A DNA stretch of 64,000 nucleotides from Bacillus_AD sp047238185 (GCF_047238185.1 NZ_JBDFMI010000006.1:1178001-1242000), one strand, 5' to 3'. Counted from the stretch's first letter, positions 17,461 to 26,192 are shown. Notes: a model not told the origin generated them from the sequence alone. A program made the numbers and translations.

Positions 17461-18348
17461 ATGTGGATTGAACATGTTTCAACAGAGGGGCCGTATTTTT
17501 TTGAAGGTGTATTGGATCGTCTCTCCATCGATCCTCTTCAGGCAGTGGACATCGAGAATCGAATGGTAAAAGTTCCATTAAATTTGGAGAATGGGCCACA
17601 GGTCATCACTGTCCAGGCATCTGGCACCACTGGCGAACCCTCCTTTATTTTGACCGGAAGCCAAGAAGACAGTAAGGAAGAAGCGATTCGGAGAATAACG
17701 GAAATATTTGGCTGGAATCGGCCGTTGAATGCGATACATGAGCATTTTCAGAGTACCCCATTAAAACCTTTGTTTGACGACCATTATGGAACAGCGTTAC
17801 TATTAGACTTTGATTACTTCAGCAATCTGGCCAAGAGCATCATTCACCAGCAGCTCAATCTTGCATTTGCATATGTCCTAACCGAACGATTCGTGAAAAC
17901 GTTCGGATTTCAACAGGAGGGCGCATGGTTTTATCCAACTCCGGAGACAGTCTCAGAGCTGACTGTGGACCAATTGAGAGAGTTGCAATTCAGCGGACGC
18001 AAGGCTGAATATATCATCGGATTATCGCAGGAAATTGTGTCAGGGAGATTGGATCTCCAGCCATTAAAGAGTGCTAGCGATGAAGAGGTGATGGCTGCTT
18101 TGACCCGAGTCAGAGGGATAGGCAAATGGACGGCAGAAAGTTTTCTGCTGTTTGGCCTTGGCCGGTTGAATATATTCCCGAAGGCGGATATCGGCATTCA
18201 AAATGCATTGAAACAAATCATGAAGTTGGAGCAAAAGCCGACGATGGATGAAATGGCTTTATGGATGGAAGCATACCATCCTTATTCAAGCTACGCAGCC
18301 CTCTATTTATGGAGAAGCGTAGAAAAACGGAGTGAAAAAAAGAAATGA
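17461..18348 (+). CDS. yfjP: DNA-3-methyladenine glycosylase (AlkA type, YfjP-like)
   Basis: Base-excision repair glycosylase removing alkylated purines. Over 295 residues: an N-terminal AlkA-like domain (1-95), then the helix-hairpin-helix domain with LTRVRGIGKWTAESFLLFG (HhH) and the catalytic Asp in FPKADIGIQNAL. IIHQQLNLAFA is the typical entry helix. The ATG at 17461 follows GGAAGGGGG. The stop overlaps the rlmCD start by 4 nt (ATGA), so the two are coupled. The alternative name is AlkA-like; exact lesion range unknown. Confidence 0.88.
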   Translation: MWIEHVSTEGPYFFEGVLDRLSIDPLQAVDIENRMVKVPLNLENGPQVITVQASGTTGEPSFILTGSQEDSKEEAIRRITEIFGWNRPLNAIHEHFQSTPLKPLFDDHYGTALLLDFDYFSNLAKSIIHQQLNLAFAYVLTERFVKTFGFQQEGAWFYPTPETVSELTVDQLRELQFSGRKAEYIIGLSQEIVSGRLDLQPLKSASDEEVMAALTRVRGIGKWTAESFLLFGLGRLNIFPKADIGIQNALKQIMKLEQKPTMDEMALWMEAYHPYSSYAALYLWRSVEKRSEKKK

Positions 18349-19733
18349 ACAAACAACAAGATATAGCCTTGAAATTGGGGCAGACATTTCCCTTGACGAT
18401 TAAGCGATTGGGAATAAACGGAGAAGGTGTCGGCTATTTCAAAAGAGGTGTCGTTTTTGTGCCTGGAGCGCTTCCTGGAGAAGAAATTGTGGCTGAAGCT
18501 GTAAAAATCCACCCTAAGTTTGCGGAAGCGAAGGTAAAGAAAATTAGGAAGGCTTCACCGCATCGCGTGAAAGCCCCTTGCCCAGTGTACGAACAGTGCG
18601 GAGGCTGCCAAATACAGCATTTGGCCTATAGCCAGCAGCTGAAGGAAAAACGCGATATTGTAAGACAGGCTTTCGAACGTTATATGCGGCACAGTGTGGA
18701 TCAATTAGAAATACGGGATACGATCGGCATGGAGGATCCTTGGAATTACCGGAACAAAAGCCAATTCCAAGTAGGAACAAAAGGAGATAAGGTCATTGCC
18801 GGCCTTTATGGGGCCAATTCCCATAACCTGATTGATATTCCTGAGTGTATCGTCCAGCATCCCGCATGCAATGACATTACATTGACAGTTAAAGAAGCGC
18901 TGCAAAAGCTTGAAATACCTATTTATAATGAGAAGAAGAAAACAGGGATTGTCCGCACGATTATTGTCCGGGCAGGATTTGCGACGAATGAAGTGCAAGT
19001 TGTCCTTGTGACGGCTAAAAAAGAATTGCCGAAAAGGCAGCAGCTGATTGATATAGTCATGGATAAGCACCCTGAAGTGAAGTCTTTTGTCCAAAATATC
19101 AACAGAGCCGACACGTCCCTTGTTTTTGGTGAACAAACAACCCCATTGGCAGGAGCAAATAGTATTAAAGAAACACTTGGCGAGCTATCATATGAATTGT
19201 CGGCAAGAACCTTTTTCCAGCTGAATCCGATCCAGACGGTGAAACTGTATGATGAAGCGAAGAAAGCGGCTGCTTTGACGGGCAAAGAAAATGTCGTCGA
19301 CGCTTATTGCGGAGTGGGGACAATCGGCCTCTGGCTATCCGATCAGGCTAAGGAAGTGCGTGGGATGGATGTCATTAAGGCGTCCATCAACGATGCAAGG
19401 GAAAACGCCAAACGGCATGGCAAGGACAATGTAAAGTTTGCGGCAGGAAAGGCAGAGAATGTCCTGCCGAGCTGGCTGAAGGAAGGCTGGAAGCCGGATG
19501 TCATTGTTGTTGATCCGCCAAGAAGCGGCTGCGACCATGCTTTGCTGCAGACAATCGTAAAGGTCAAGCCGAAACGGATTGTGTATGTATCCTGCAATCC
19601 ATCCACATTGGCTAAAGACATCCAGCAGCTCGGCAAGCAATATAAGGTGGAATACATCCAGCCTGTGGATATGTTCCCGCAGACTGCTCATGTGGAGTGC
19701 GTGGCTAAAATTGTTTTAAAACAAGGTAATTAG
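18345..19733 (+). CDS. rlmCD: 23S rRNA (uracil-5-)-methyltransferase RlmCD
   Basis: SAM-dependent enzyme placing m5U in 23S rRNA (U747 and U1939 in E. coli numbering for the dual-specific Gram-positive enzyme). 462 residues: N-terminal TRAM domain (about 10-68), iron-sulfur motif CPVYEQCGGCQIQHL with a distant fourth Cys (ECIVQHPAC), central domain, then the methyltransferase fold: VVDAYCGVGTIGLWL (SAM), VDPPRSGCD, and VYVSCNPSTLAKD with the nucleophilic Cys. Corresponds to B. subtilis yfjO. Overlaps yfjP by 4 nt. Confidence 0.92.
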   Translation: MNKQQDIALKLGQTFPLTIKRLGINGEGVGYFKRGVVFVPGALPGEEIVAEAVKIHPKFAEAKVKKIRKASPHRVKAPCPVYEQCGGCQIQHLAYSQQLKEKRDIVRQAFERYMRHSVDQLEIRDTIGMEDPWNYRNKSQFQVGTKGDKVIAGLYGANSHNLIDIPECIVQHPACNDITLTVKEALQKLEIPIYNEKKKTGIVRTIIVRAGFATNEVQVVLVTAKKELPKRQQLIDIVMDKHPEVKSFVQNINRADTSLVFGEQTTPLAGANSIKETLGELSYELSARTFFQLNPIQTVKLYDEAKKAAALTGKENVVDAYCGVGTIGLWLSDQAKEVRGMDVIKASINDARENAKRHGKDNVKFAAGKAENVLPSWLKEGWKPDVIVVDPPRSGCDHALLQTIVKVKPKRIVYVSCNPSTLAKDIQQLGKQYKVEYIQPVDMFPQTAHVECVAKIVLKQGN

Positions 19734-19745
19734 GAGATAGTTTAG

Positions 19746-20267
19746 ATGGATATGAATAATAACGATCTATTAATACGGATCAGGTATGCACTGGATATAA
19801 AAGATGTGGATATGATTAAAATCTTTAAACTGGGTGATGTTGAGGTAACGAGAGAAGAACTACGTGAGCTACTTACCAAAACACCAGATAGTTACTACGA
19901 TGATGAAGTCGATGAGATGGATGAGGACTACGTTATTTGTAGTAATGTCATGCTAGAGTCTTTTCTAAATGGACTTATTATCTTCAAAAGGGGAAGACAA
20001 GAGCCAAAACCAGGGCAGCCTGAAAGACCTGCAATTACGATAAAGCATAATAGTAGTGTGAACAATGTAGTGTTTAAGAAATTAAAAATAGCTTTATCAT
20101 TAACAAGTGATGACATTTTAGATATTCTTGACGAAGTGGGCGTAATCCTTTCAAATAGCGAATTGAGTGCTATCTTTAGAAAAGAAGGACATAAGCATTA
20201 TGTTCCATGTGGAGATCGATATGCTCGTAATTTCTTAAAAGGGTTGGCTATGAGGTACCGGGGATAA
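19746..20267 (+). CDS. DUF1456 (YehS-family) protein
   Basis: 173-residue cytoplasmic protein with two DUF1456 repeats (about 5-75 and 93-170), each with a helical 'LLIRIRYALDIKDVDMIKIF' or 'KKLKIALSLTSDDILDIL' unit. Both end in a similar segment (ICSNVMLESFLNGL; GDRYARNFLKGL), indicating internal duplication. It starts 12 nt after rlmCD and may be co-transcribed. It is A/T-richer than its upstream neighbour. Function unknown. Confidence 0.82.
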   Translation: MDMNNNDLLIRIRYALDIKDVDMIKIFKLGDVEVTREELRELLTKTPDSYYDDEVDEMDEDYVICSNVMLESFLNGLIIFKRGRQEPKPGQPERPAITIKHNSSVNNVVFKKLKIALSLTSDDILDILDEVGVILSNSELSAIFRKEGHKHYVPCGDRYARNFLKGLAMRYRG

Positions 20268-20295
20268 GGCAATTAAAATAGTTGTTTAGAGATAG

Positions 20296-20336
20296 GCTTG
20301 AGGAGAAGGGGAAACCCATCTCTTCAGGCTTTTTTT
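20296..20336 (+). terminator. Terminator after the DUF1456 gene
   Basis: 11-bp stem GCTTGAGGAGA/TCTCTTCAGGC with inner GGG/CCC, followed by seven T. Confidence 0.8.
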
Positions 20337-20481
20337 AAGTTGAAAAGAGAGGAAGCTCAAGGGGGGATTGAAAAGGCACTTTCCATAGGTTTTATGAGGC
20401 TCCGAGCTTTGCCGACTGGCTTCACTATTGAAAAATCGGTATAATGCTCTTTAGATTTAAAAGAGCGGGGAGGGCGTTTCT

Positions 20482-22422
20482 TTGAATAAAACAATCGGTA
20501 TATTGGCCCATGTGGATGCCGGGAAGACCACGTTTTCAGAGCAATTGCTTTATCATACGGATAGCATTAAAAAGCGGGGCAGGGTCGACCATAAAGATGC
20601 TTTCCTGGATTGCCATGAAATCGAAAGGCAAAGGGGGATTACGGTTTTTGCCGAGCAGGGGATAATGGATTATCAGGATTCGACCTATTATTTAATTGAT
20701 AATCCGGGCCATGTAGATTTCTCTCCTGAAATGGAACGTTCTATTCAAGTATTGGATTATGCGATTGTCATTGTTTCTGCGGTGGAAGGAATCCGCGGCC
20801 ATACAGAAACAGTTTGGCATTTGCTCCGGAAACACAGCATCCCGACGTTTTTCTTTTTGAATAAAACAGACCAAGCGGGAGCTGACGCGGAAAAAGTACT
20901 TGAAGAAATGCAGAGAGAATTGACAGATGACATATGCAATATCACATCTTCCTTTAAAGAAGAAACAATGAGTGAAGAGCTGGCAGAGTTTATCGCGGAA
21001 AGGGATGAACAGTTGCTCGACCGATATATGGATGAAGGCTACAGTAAAGAGATATGGCTCGATAAGATGATTGAAATGGTCCGGGAATGCCGAATTTTCC
21101 CTGCCTGCAGCGGATCTGCACTTAAAGATATTGGAGTTGTTGAGTTTCTTGAAAAGTTCAATGCCTTAACCAAGACAAGCTACTCTAAAGCAGATCCTTT
21201 TTCCGCCCGTGTCTACAAAATCCGCCACGATGAGAAAGGGACAAGATTGACATTCATTAAAATACTTGGCGGAACAGTCAATGTCAGGGATGAAATCCAA
21301 TATGGAGATTGCACGGAAAAAATAACGGGCTTACGGAAATATAATGGGCATTCTTTTGAACAAGTGAAGAGCGCCGGTGCTGGCGAGCTGGTAGCGTTGA
21401 TTGGCCTTTCTGCAGCAGCTGTTGGCAAGGGGCTGGGCGGATTGCAGGAACAACTCCGTTATGAACTGGTGCCTGCCTTGAAATCAAAAGTCAATATTCA
21501 TTCCTCCATCCATATCAAAGACGCTTTGCGATCCTTCTATATACTGAACGATGAAGATCCTTCCTTACATGTCACATGGGATGAAACAGTCCAGGAAATA
21601 CATATACATGTAATGGGTGTCATGCAGCTTGAAATCCTGAAGCAAATCATTCCTGACCGGTTTCATTTTGATGTATCTTTTGAAGAGCCCACGATTGTAT
21701 ACAAGGAAACGATAGAGAAGGAAGTGTATGGATATGGGCACTTTGAGCCGCTTGGCCATTACGCTGAAGTCCATTTACAATTGGAACCGGGCGAGAGAGA
21801 CAGCGGCATTGTGTTTGAAAATGTATGCCATGCCAATGATTTAAGTGCCGGAAATCAAAACTTGATCAGAAAGCATCTATTGGAAAAGGAACACCGGGGT
21901 ATATTGACGGGTTCTGCTGTTACGGACTTGAAAATCACGCTATTGACGGGTAGGGCCCATGTCAAACATACATCCGGCGGCGATTTTAAGGAAGCCGCAT
22001 ACAGGGCATTCAGGCAAGGGCTTGAACAGGCAAGCAATATTCTTCTGGAACCCTTCTACGATTTTAAAATCAAAGTGGAGTTGGACCAAATAGGCAGAGT
22101 GATGGCAGATATCCAAGCAGCACACGGTTCATTCAATCCCCCACAAACGGAGGGAAATAGAGCTGTTTTGGCAGGAAAGGCCCCTGTGGCGACTTTTATG
22201 AAGTACAGTTCCGAACTGGCTTCATTCACTCAAGGGACCGGCGTTATTCAGCTGGTCTTTGGAGGGTATGGCCCTTGCCATAATCCGGAGGAAGTGAAGG
22301 TGCGTATTGGTTATGATAAAAATAGCGATCCCGAATACCAATCCTCCTCCATTTTTTGTTCAAAGGGGCAGGCTTATACAGTGCCTTGGGATCAAGCAAA
22401 AGAAGAAATGCATGCATTGTAA
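20482..22422 (+). CDS. TetM-like ribosomal-protection GTPase
   Basis: EF-G-related translational GTPase of the tetracycline ribosomal-protection group, 646 residues (TetM is 639). The G domain has AHVDAGKTTFSEQLL (G1), ERQRGITV (G2), DNPGHVDF (G3, Asn where most have Thr) and FLNKTD (G4, usually NKID). Domains II-V follow, including GVMQLEILKQI and the C-terminal GPCHNPEEV. TTG start at 20482 behind GGGGAGGG. No mobile-element genes adjoin it, so it looks like a resident chromosomal member. Whether it protects against tetracycline or serves another rescue role cannot be told from sequence. Confidence 0.85.
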   Translation: MNKTIGILAHVDAGKTTFSEQLLYHTDSIKKRGRVDHKDAFLDCHEIERQRGITVFAEQGIMDYQDSTYYLIDNPGHVDFSPEMERSIQVLDYAIVIVSAVEGIRGHTETVWHLLRKHSIPTFFFLNKTDQAGADAEKVLEEMQRELTDDICNITSSFKEETMSEELAEFIAERDEQLLDRYMDEGYSKEIWLDKMIEMVRECRIFPACSGSALKDIGVVEFLEKFNALTKTSYSKADPFSARVYKIRHDEKGTRLTFIKILGGTVNVRDEIQYGDCTEKITGLRKYNGHSFEQVKSAGAGELVALIGLSAAAVGKGLGGLQEQLRYELVPALKSKVNIHSSIHIKDALRSFYILNDEDPSLHVTWDETVQEIHIHVMGVMQLEILKQIIPDRFHFDVSFEEPTIVYKETIEKEVYGYGHFEPLGHYAEVHLQLEPGERDSGIVFENVCHANDLSAGNQNLIRKHLLEKEHRGILTGSAVTDLKITLLTGRAHVKHTSGGDFKEAAYRAFRQGLEQASNILLEPFYDFKIKVELDQIGRVMADIQAAHGSFNPPQTEGNRAVLAGKAPVATFMKYSSELASFTQGTGVIQLVFGGYGPCHNPEEVKVRIGYDKNSDPEYQSSSIFCSKGQAYTVPWDQAKEEMHAL

Positions 22423-22423
22423 G

Positions 22424-22452
22424 AGAGAGAGGAATACCTCTCTCTTTTTTTG
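22424..22452. terminator. Terminator of the TetM-like gene
   Basis: Stem GAGAGAGG/CCTCTCTC with AATA loop then seven or more T. The convergent sensor kinase ends directly to the right and may use it in reverse. Confidence 0.75.
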
Positions 22453-22455
22453 CAC

Positions 22456-23679
22456 CTATCCCTTCATATGTAACGGTATGTATATAATAAAAGTTGTTCC
22501 TTCATTACGTTTACTTTCTACTGTTATTTTTCCGTTGTACTTTTGAATGATACTGTAACATACCGTCAAGCCAATGCCGGTCCCGATATCCTTCAATGAG
22601 TAGAAGGGCGTACCGATCTGCTCCAATTGGGCTTTGCTCATGCCGACTCCTGTATCGGAAATTTTAATAAAAGCCATCTCTTGGGCTTGCCCGGCTACCA
22701 CATAAATAAAGCCTGCTTTTTGCATAGCTTCTATGCCGTTTTTAAGGATATTGACTAGAACTTGCTTCAATTCTCCTGGATTCATTTTTACGTGTAATGG
22801 GATGGAAGTCTGCAATTCGATGCCGATGTTTTGGTGATTGGCGTAGCTCGAAAGGAGATCGACTGCTTTCCGGATTTCGATATTCAACTCAATCACTTGC
22901 GAATTTTCTGTTTGGGGTTTGGCCAGCGACAAATAATCATTAATGATCAATTGCGTATGCTCAAGTTCTGTCAGCATGGTCTTTACATAAAATCGGTCCG
23001 TTTCATTAAGTTTCTTTTCTTGGTCCAATAATTGGGCGAAGCCTTTGACAACTGTAATGGGATTCCGTATTTCATGTGCGATTGTTGCGGCCAGTTGTCC
23101 GATGCTGTTCAATTGTTTGGCTTGCTGCAGTTCTTTTTGAAAGGCTTTGGTCGCCGCCATCCTATTGGACGTGCCGAGGAAAACAAAAATCAGGATAATC
23201 TGTATGGCTATGAAATTCAAAGTATTCCCAAATGCATCTTGGGCTACATAATCATAGGTTTTCTTTAAAGATGTTTGCGAAATAATGTAGATAAAGAATG
23301 GGCCGAGAATTGTATTGATAGAAACGATGATATAAAAGCTGATTTTATCGAACAGAAAAATTGGGATTAACGGAGCCATGGCAAACAGGCACATCATGAT
23401 AGCGGTTTCTGGAAAGGTCCAAAACTTTGCGTATAAATAGACAGTAATAAAAAAGATGAACAGGCTTTTGAAACCTTGTTTATCTTTTTTGATGTAAAAA
23501 AATAAGGAGATAAGGATACAAGTGATTAGGAAAACCTGCAAGGCCATCTCAAAGGTGTTGTTTTTCCAGCTGATTGGTGAAACAGAGATACCAATTACAA
23601 GTAACAAAGAGATGATTGCCATAAAGCTCTTTAGGATAAAATGATGCTGCTTCTGGTAATATTGATAATTTTTTATCAT
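22456..23679 (-). CDS. Sporulation-type sensor histidine kinase, orphan
   Basis: Membrane histidine kinase, 407 residues. Five or six hydrophobic helices fill the first 170 residues with almost no extracellular domain, then HisKA with IAHEIRNPITVVKGFAQLL (phospho-acceptor His), and the ATPase part with NILKNGIEAM (N box), ISDTGVGMS (G1) and GTGIGLTV (G2). The HEIRNPITVVKGF form is typical of KinB-like kinases feeding the Spo0F phosphorelay, and no response regulator adjoins it. AGGAGAATT precedes the ATG. The spore-phosphorelay role is inferred. Confidence 0.85.
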   Translation of the reverse strand: MIKNYQYYQKQHHFILKSFMAIISLLLVIGISVSPISWKNNTFEMALQVFLITCILISLFFYIKKDKQGFKSLFIFFITVYLYAKFWTFPETAIMMCLFAMAPLIPIFLFDKISFYIIVSINTILGPFFIYIISQTSLKKTYDYVAQDAFGNTLNFIAIQIILIFVFLGTSNRMAATKAFQKELQQAKQLNSIGQLAATIAHEIRNPITVVKGFAQLLDQEKKLNETDRFYVKTMLTELEHTQLIINDYLSLAKPQTENSQVIELNIEIRKAVDLLSSYANHQNIGIELQTSIPLHVKMNPGELKQVLVNILKNGIEAMQKAGFIYVVAGQAQEMAFIKISDTGVGMSKAQLEQIGTPFYSLKDIGTGIGLTVCYSIIQKYNGKITVESKRNEGTTFIIYIPLHMKG

Positions 23680-23802
23680 AATTCTCCTGAAAATATATAA
23701 TTTGGTAGTTAAATAGTAATATGTATCATAGCGTTTGTAAATGAAAAAATGGATTTCAATCGTGTTAAGCTGTAGCGAAATGGACAGAGCGAAAGAGTGC
23801 CT

Positions 23803-23828
23803 TTAATTCATTTCATCCTGCCCGATAT
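23803..23828 (+). promoter_or_regulatory. Putative sigma-D promoter of the coiled-coil gene
   Basis: CCCGATAT (23821-23828) matches 7 of 8 positions of the sigma-D -10 element GCCGATAT. TTAA (23803-23806), 14 nt upstream, is a 3-of-4 match to TAAA. It is about 50 nt before the ATG at 23878. Confidence 0.5.
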
Positions 23829-23877
23829 AATAAGTGAAAGAAACATGTTCATTGCGTATAAAAAAAGGGGGGAGAAG

Positions 23878-24702
23878 ATGAATATTTCAAGCATCGGCTC
23901 TGTGCAAAGAAAAGGGTTATATACACCTATTAAGATGGAGAACCAGCAGCGGGTGGATAAACAAGAAAAAAGGGATTCTGCAACAATTAGTGAAGGGGCA
24001 AGAGCACTGTTTGCAAAAGATGGGCAAACGAAGAGCAATTCCATGATTGATTCCTTAATGAAACAGCGGGAAAAACTGCTTGACCGTAAAAACAGTTTGA
24101 TGGATAAAGCAACTGCCGGTCAGGGGGGCCTTTCAGCAGTAAAGGACCAATTAAAGGAGATCGAGGAACAGCTCCAAACAATTGATGACCAAATTTCTCA
24201 GCAGATGTTAGATGACCGCCAGCGGAAGCTGGAAGGAGAGAAATCAAAAGAGCTGAAGAATGAGGGACAAAATGAGGAAGCAACTGAAAGTGAAAGCCAG
24301 ATGCAGCAATTCCAAAAAATGACTTCAATTACTGGCAGAGTAACTGCCATGGAGCAATTGTCTGTACAAAAAAACAGCATGGGCAGAACAGCACATATTT
24401 TGGCTAATGAGATAGCTATTGATGAAGCGAGGTCCCTATCAGGACAGCCTGCTTCTTTAAAGCGTAAGCAATTGCACCAGTTAAATAAGCATATTGAAGA
24501 AACGGGCAAGAAACTGTATGAAACGATGCAGGAAAGCAATAGGCAATTAAAACCCGCAGCTGCAGACCTGGCGGAGAAGCCTAAGACGCATAGTTCCGAA
24601 GCACATGGATATAAGAAACTAGCAGCGGATAACAGCGACAGCAAGCAACAAATAAATCGGTCTGACGTAGAAGAGCAAAAGTGGGTTGACCAGATAGGAT
24701 AA
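23878..24702 (+). CDS. Uncharacterised coiled-coil protein
   Basis: Not recognised. 274 residues, very hydrophilic, no signal peptide or membrane helix. Residues 60-120 and 200-245 are strongly helical with heptad-like Leu spacing, rich in Gln, Glu and Lys. The N-terminus has DSATISEGARALFA, like the short D-x-V-x-IS-x2-A motif near the start of several flagellar proteins such as FlgM. The ATG at 23878 is chosen because AAGGGGGGAGAAG precedes it. A sigma-D-like promoter lies upstream, so a motility-associated role is plausible. It shares a terminator with the convergent membrane protein gene. Confidence 0.7.
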   Translation: MNISSIGSVQRKGLYTPIKMENQQRVDKQEKRDSATISEGARALFAKDGQTKSNSMIDSLMKQREKLLDRKNSLMDKATAGQGGLSAVKDQLKEIEEQLQTIDDQISQQMLDDRQRKLEGEKSKELKNEGQNEEATESESQMQQFQKMTSITGRVTAMEQLSVQKNSMGRTAHILANEIAIDEARSLSGQPASLKRKQLHQLNKHIEETGKKLYETMQESNRQLKPAAADLAEKPKTHSSEAHGYKKLAADNSDSKQQINRSDVEEQKWVDQIG

Positions 24703-24706
24703 AAAG

Positions 24707-24741
24707 CAAGACGGCCCTCCGTATGGCCGCCTTGTTTTTTT
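24707..24741. terminator. Bidirectional terminator
   Basis: Stem CAAGACGGCC/GGCCGCCTTG with one mismatch, A run before and T run after; shared by two convergent genes. Confidence 0.75.
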
Positions 24742-25297
24742 ATGACTTATTGATTTGCTTAATTTTCAGGTTATAGGTACGGCAAAGGGAATAAAATTGA
24801 CCCAGGATTTGGTCGGTATAGCCATTTTCGGATAGCTCCATTGACTGTCCATCCTGAAATAAAAATGTAAATTCAGATGAGTCGCCTTCATTTCCTACGT
24901 AATGGGTGATTGATTTGACTTGATCCCAGGTATAATTCCGGTCACTCAATGAATAGGCATTTCTAAAAGAAATAGATTCTTCGGAGAGCGATTTATAGGA
25001 TTGTGCAGCAATATAGAAGGGGATCACACTGAGCAGAGTACAGATGACACTGGGCAAGATGGCATTTTTACGGGCATCCATGAAATAGAGAAGCAGGCAG
25101 GATGCGATCAGCAGCAGGAAACCGATGGCATATAAGTAGTAATTGACGGAGGGCGCCTGTACAATCCATAAATTTTGATTGGAATGAAGAGTTTCTGCCA
25201 CAATATGTGGGGCAAGCATAATGATGAATGGACATAGAAGAGCGATACAGAAACCTATAGTCATAAAGATATGTTTGGTTTCGTAATTTCTATACAA
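24740..25297 (-). CDS. Hypothetical membrane protein
   Basis: Not recognised. 185 residues; three clear membrane helices (about 11-32, 52-72, 78-98), then a soluble C-terminal domain of about 85 residues. Segments such as YTWDQVKSITHYVG and FTFLFQDGQSMELSE look like a small beta-rich, PH-like fold, as in bacterial membrane-anchored PH proteins. Start is TTG at 25297, 7 nt after AGGAGG. Monocistronic. Function unknown. Confidence 0.7.
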   Translation of the reverse strand: MYRNYETKHIFMTIGFCIALLCPFIIMLAPHIVAETLHSNQNLWIVQAPSVNYYLYAIGFLLLIASCLLLYFMDARKNAILPSVICTLLSVIPFYIAAQSYKSLSEESISFRNAYSLSDRNYTWDQVKSITHYVGNEGDSSEFTFLFQDGQSMELSENGYTDQILGQFYSLCRTYNLKIKQINKS

Positions 25298-25452
25298 TTA
25301 AATTCCTCCTATTATATGTAAATATATTCCATTATATAATGTTTGGTACAAATATAAAGCCTTTTTTTGATAGATATGAACGTGCAGAGCCTAACATATA
25401 ATATAAAATGAAGGGCCATAAAGGTGGGATATTTCGTGAAGGGGGAGTTTAT

Positions 25453-25857
25453 ATGCGTGATTATCAAGATATTTGCCTGAAGTTCGGCCATATTTTAAAC
25501 GGAAAAAGTGAGCAGAAAAGCGATGGGGGATGTTCTGTGCATTTTCAAAGGAGCTTTCCGGCCTATATGCAGGGCAAACAATCACACTCCGTACTGCCGG
25601 TCGATGTGCTGTTTGAGTCATTGGATCAACAGGGGAATGCCTTGAATTTGGCTGAGGCGGCCCTCCTTCAGGAAGAAGTGCCTCCATTTTTATTATCCGT
25701 CTTACAGCAAGGTCTCATTGTCAGTGCAGTTCATAACCATTGGCTGTTTACGGATCCGGTCATTATATATGTCCATATTCAATCAGTGGAGCCGCCCCTG
25801 CAATTTGCCAGAAAAATGGCCAATGCCTTTACGTTTTTACGCTCTCCATTGGAATAG
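25453..25857 (+). CDS. DUF1259 protein (short form)
   Basis: 134-residue protein of the DUF1259 (LppY/LpqO-like) family. Recognised by the C-terminal segment LQQGLIVSAVHNHWLF followed by YVHIQSVEPPLQFARK. Longer members carry two such domains and a lipoprotein signal; this one has a single domain and no signal peptide, so it is probably cytoplasmic. The ATG at 25453 follows GAAGGGGGAG. No partner genes are nearby. The biochemical role is unknown. Confidence 0.78.
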   Translation: MRDYQDICLKFGHILNGKSEQKSDGGCSVHFQRSFPAYMQGKQSHSVLPVDVLFESLDQQGNALNLAEAALLQEEVPPFLLSVLQQGLIVSAVHNHWLFTDPVIIYVHIQSVEPPLQFARKMANAFTFLRSPLE

Positions 25858-25996
25858 AAATGAATATCGTTTATTCAGTATTTTCCGACTATAAATCTCC
25901 TGGCATCTTTTCATTGACTCACTTCTGAGTCGTTGTTACAATGCTTGAAACGGTAAAACATCGTGATTTCGTAAAAACTAATTAAATAGATATAGA
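25858..25996 (+). promoter_or_regulatory. Promoter of the riboswitch-ade transcript
   Basis: -35 TTGACT (25914-25919) and -10 TACAAT (25937-25942) are separated by exactly 17 nt, placing the start near 25949, about 48 nt before the aptamer. The spacer contains an inverted repeat GACTC-N6-GAGTC (25916-25931) that could be an operator. No other gene lies in this stretch. Confidence 0.65.
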
Positions 25997-26063
25997 CTCG
26001 TATAATTTTGGAAATATGGTCCAAAAGTCTCTACAAACTACCGTAATATAGTTCGGCTACGAG
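25997..26063 (+). ncRNA. Purine riboswitch aptamer, guanine-class
   Basis: Three-way junction of the purine family. P1 is CTCGTA/TACGAG (25997-26002, 26058-26063). P2 is TTTTGGA/TCCAAAA around loop AATATGG. J2/3 is GTCTCTAC. P3 AACTA/TAGTT closes loop CCGTAATA, and the loop GG and CC needed for the loop-loop contact are present. The base that reads the ligand (position 74 in xpt numbering) is C at 26057, so guanine or hypoxanthine is the expected ligand, not adenine. Position 48 is C instead of U; that base is flipped out and tolerant. Confidence 0.88.
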
Positions 26064-26188
26064 AATAGTAGGAAACAGCATTTTGCCATCGCCAGGTGGA
26101 TTAAAGTGCTGTATTCAGCCAACCTTTGACATAGGGAAGCCTCTCCCTATTACTATTCTTCCTTGCCAGCAATCATCTAGGAGGAAGA
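26064..26188 (+). promoter_or_regulatory. Riboswitch expression platform
   Basis: Several mutually exclusive pairings are visible. GAATAGTA (26063-26070), starting at the last base of P1, can pair with TACTATTC (26151-26158). A 10-bp hairpin joins 26075-26084 with 26103-26112. ATAGGGA/TCCCTAT (26131-26137, 26144-26150) forms a stem without a long T run. TCTTCCT (26157-26163) can pair with AGGAAGA (26182-26188), covering part of the AGGAGG site at 26179-26184. The lack of a T tract suggests control of translation at least in part. Confidence 0.5.
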
Positions 26189-26192
26189 TATA

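Noticed and set aside
25997..26063. Adenine-class riboswitch, as the gene product acts on adenine
   Set aside because: The ligand-reading base is C, not U, which predicts guanine or hypoxanthine binding.
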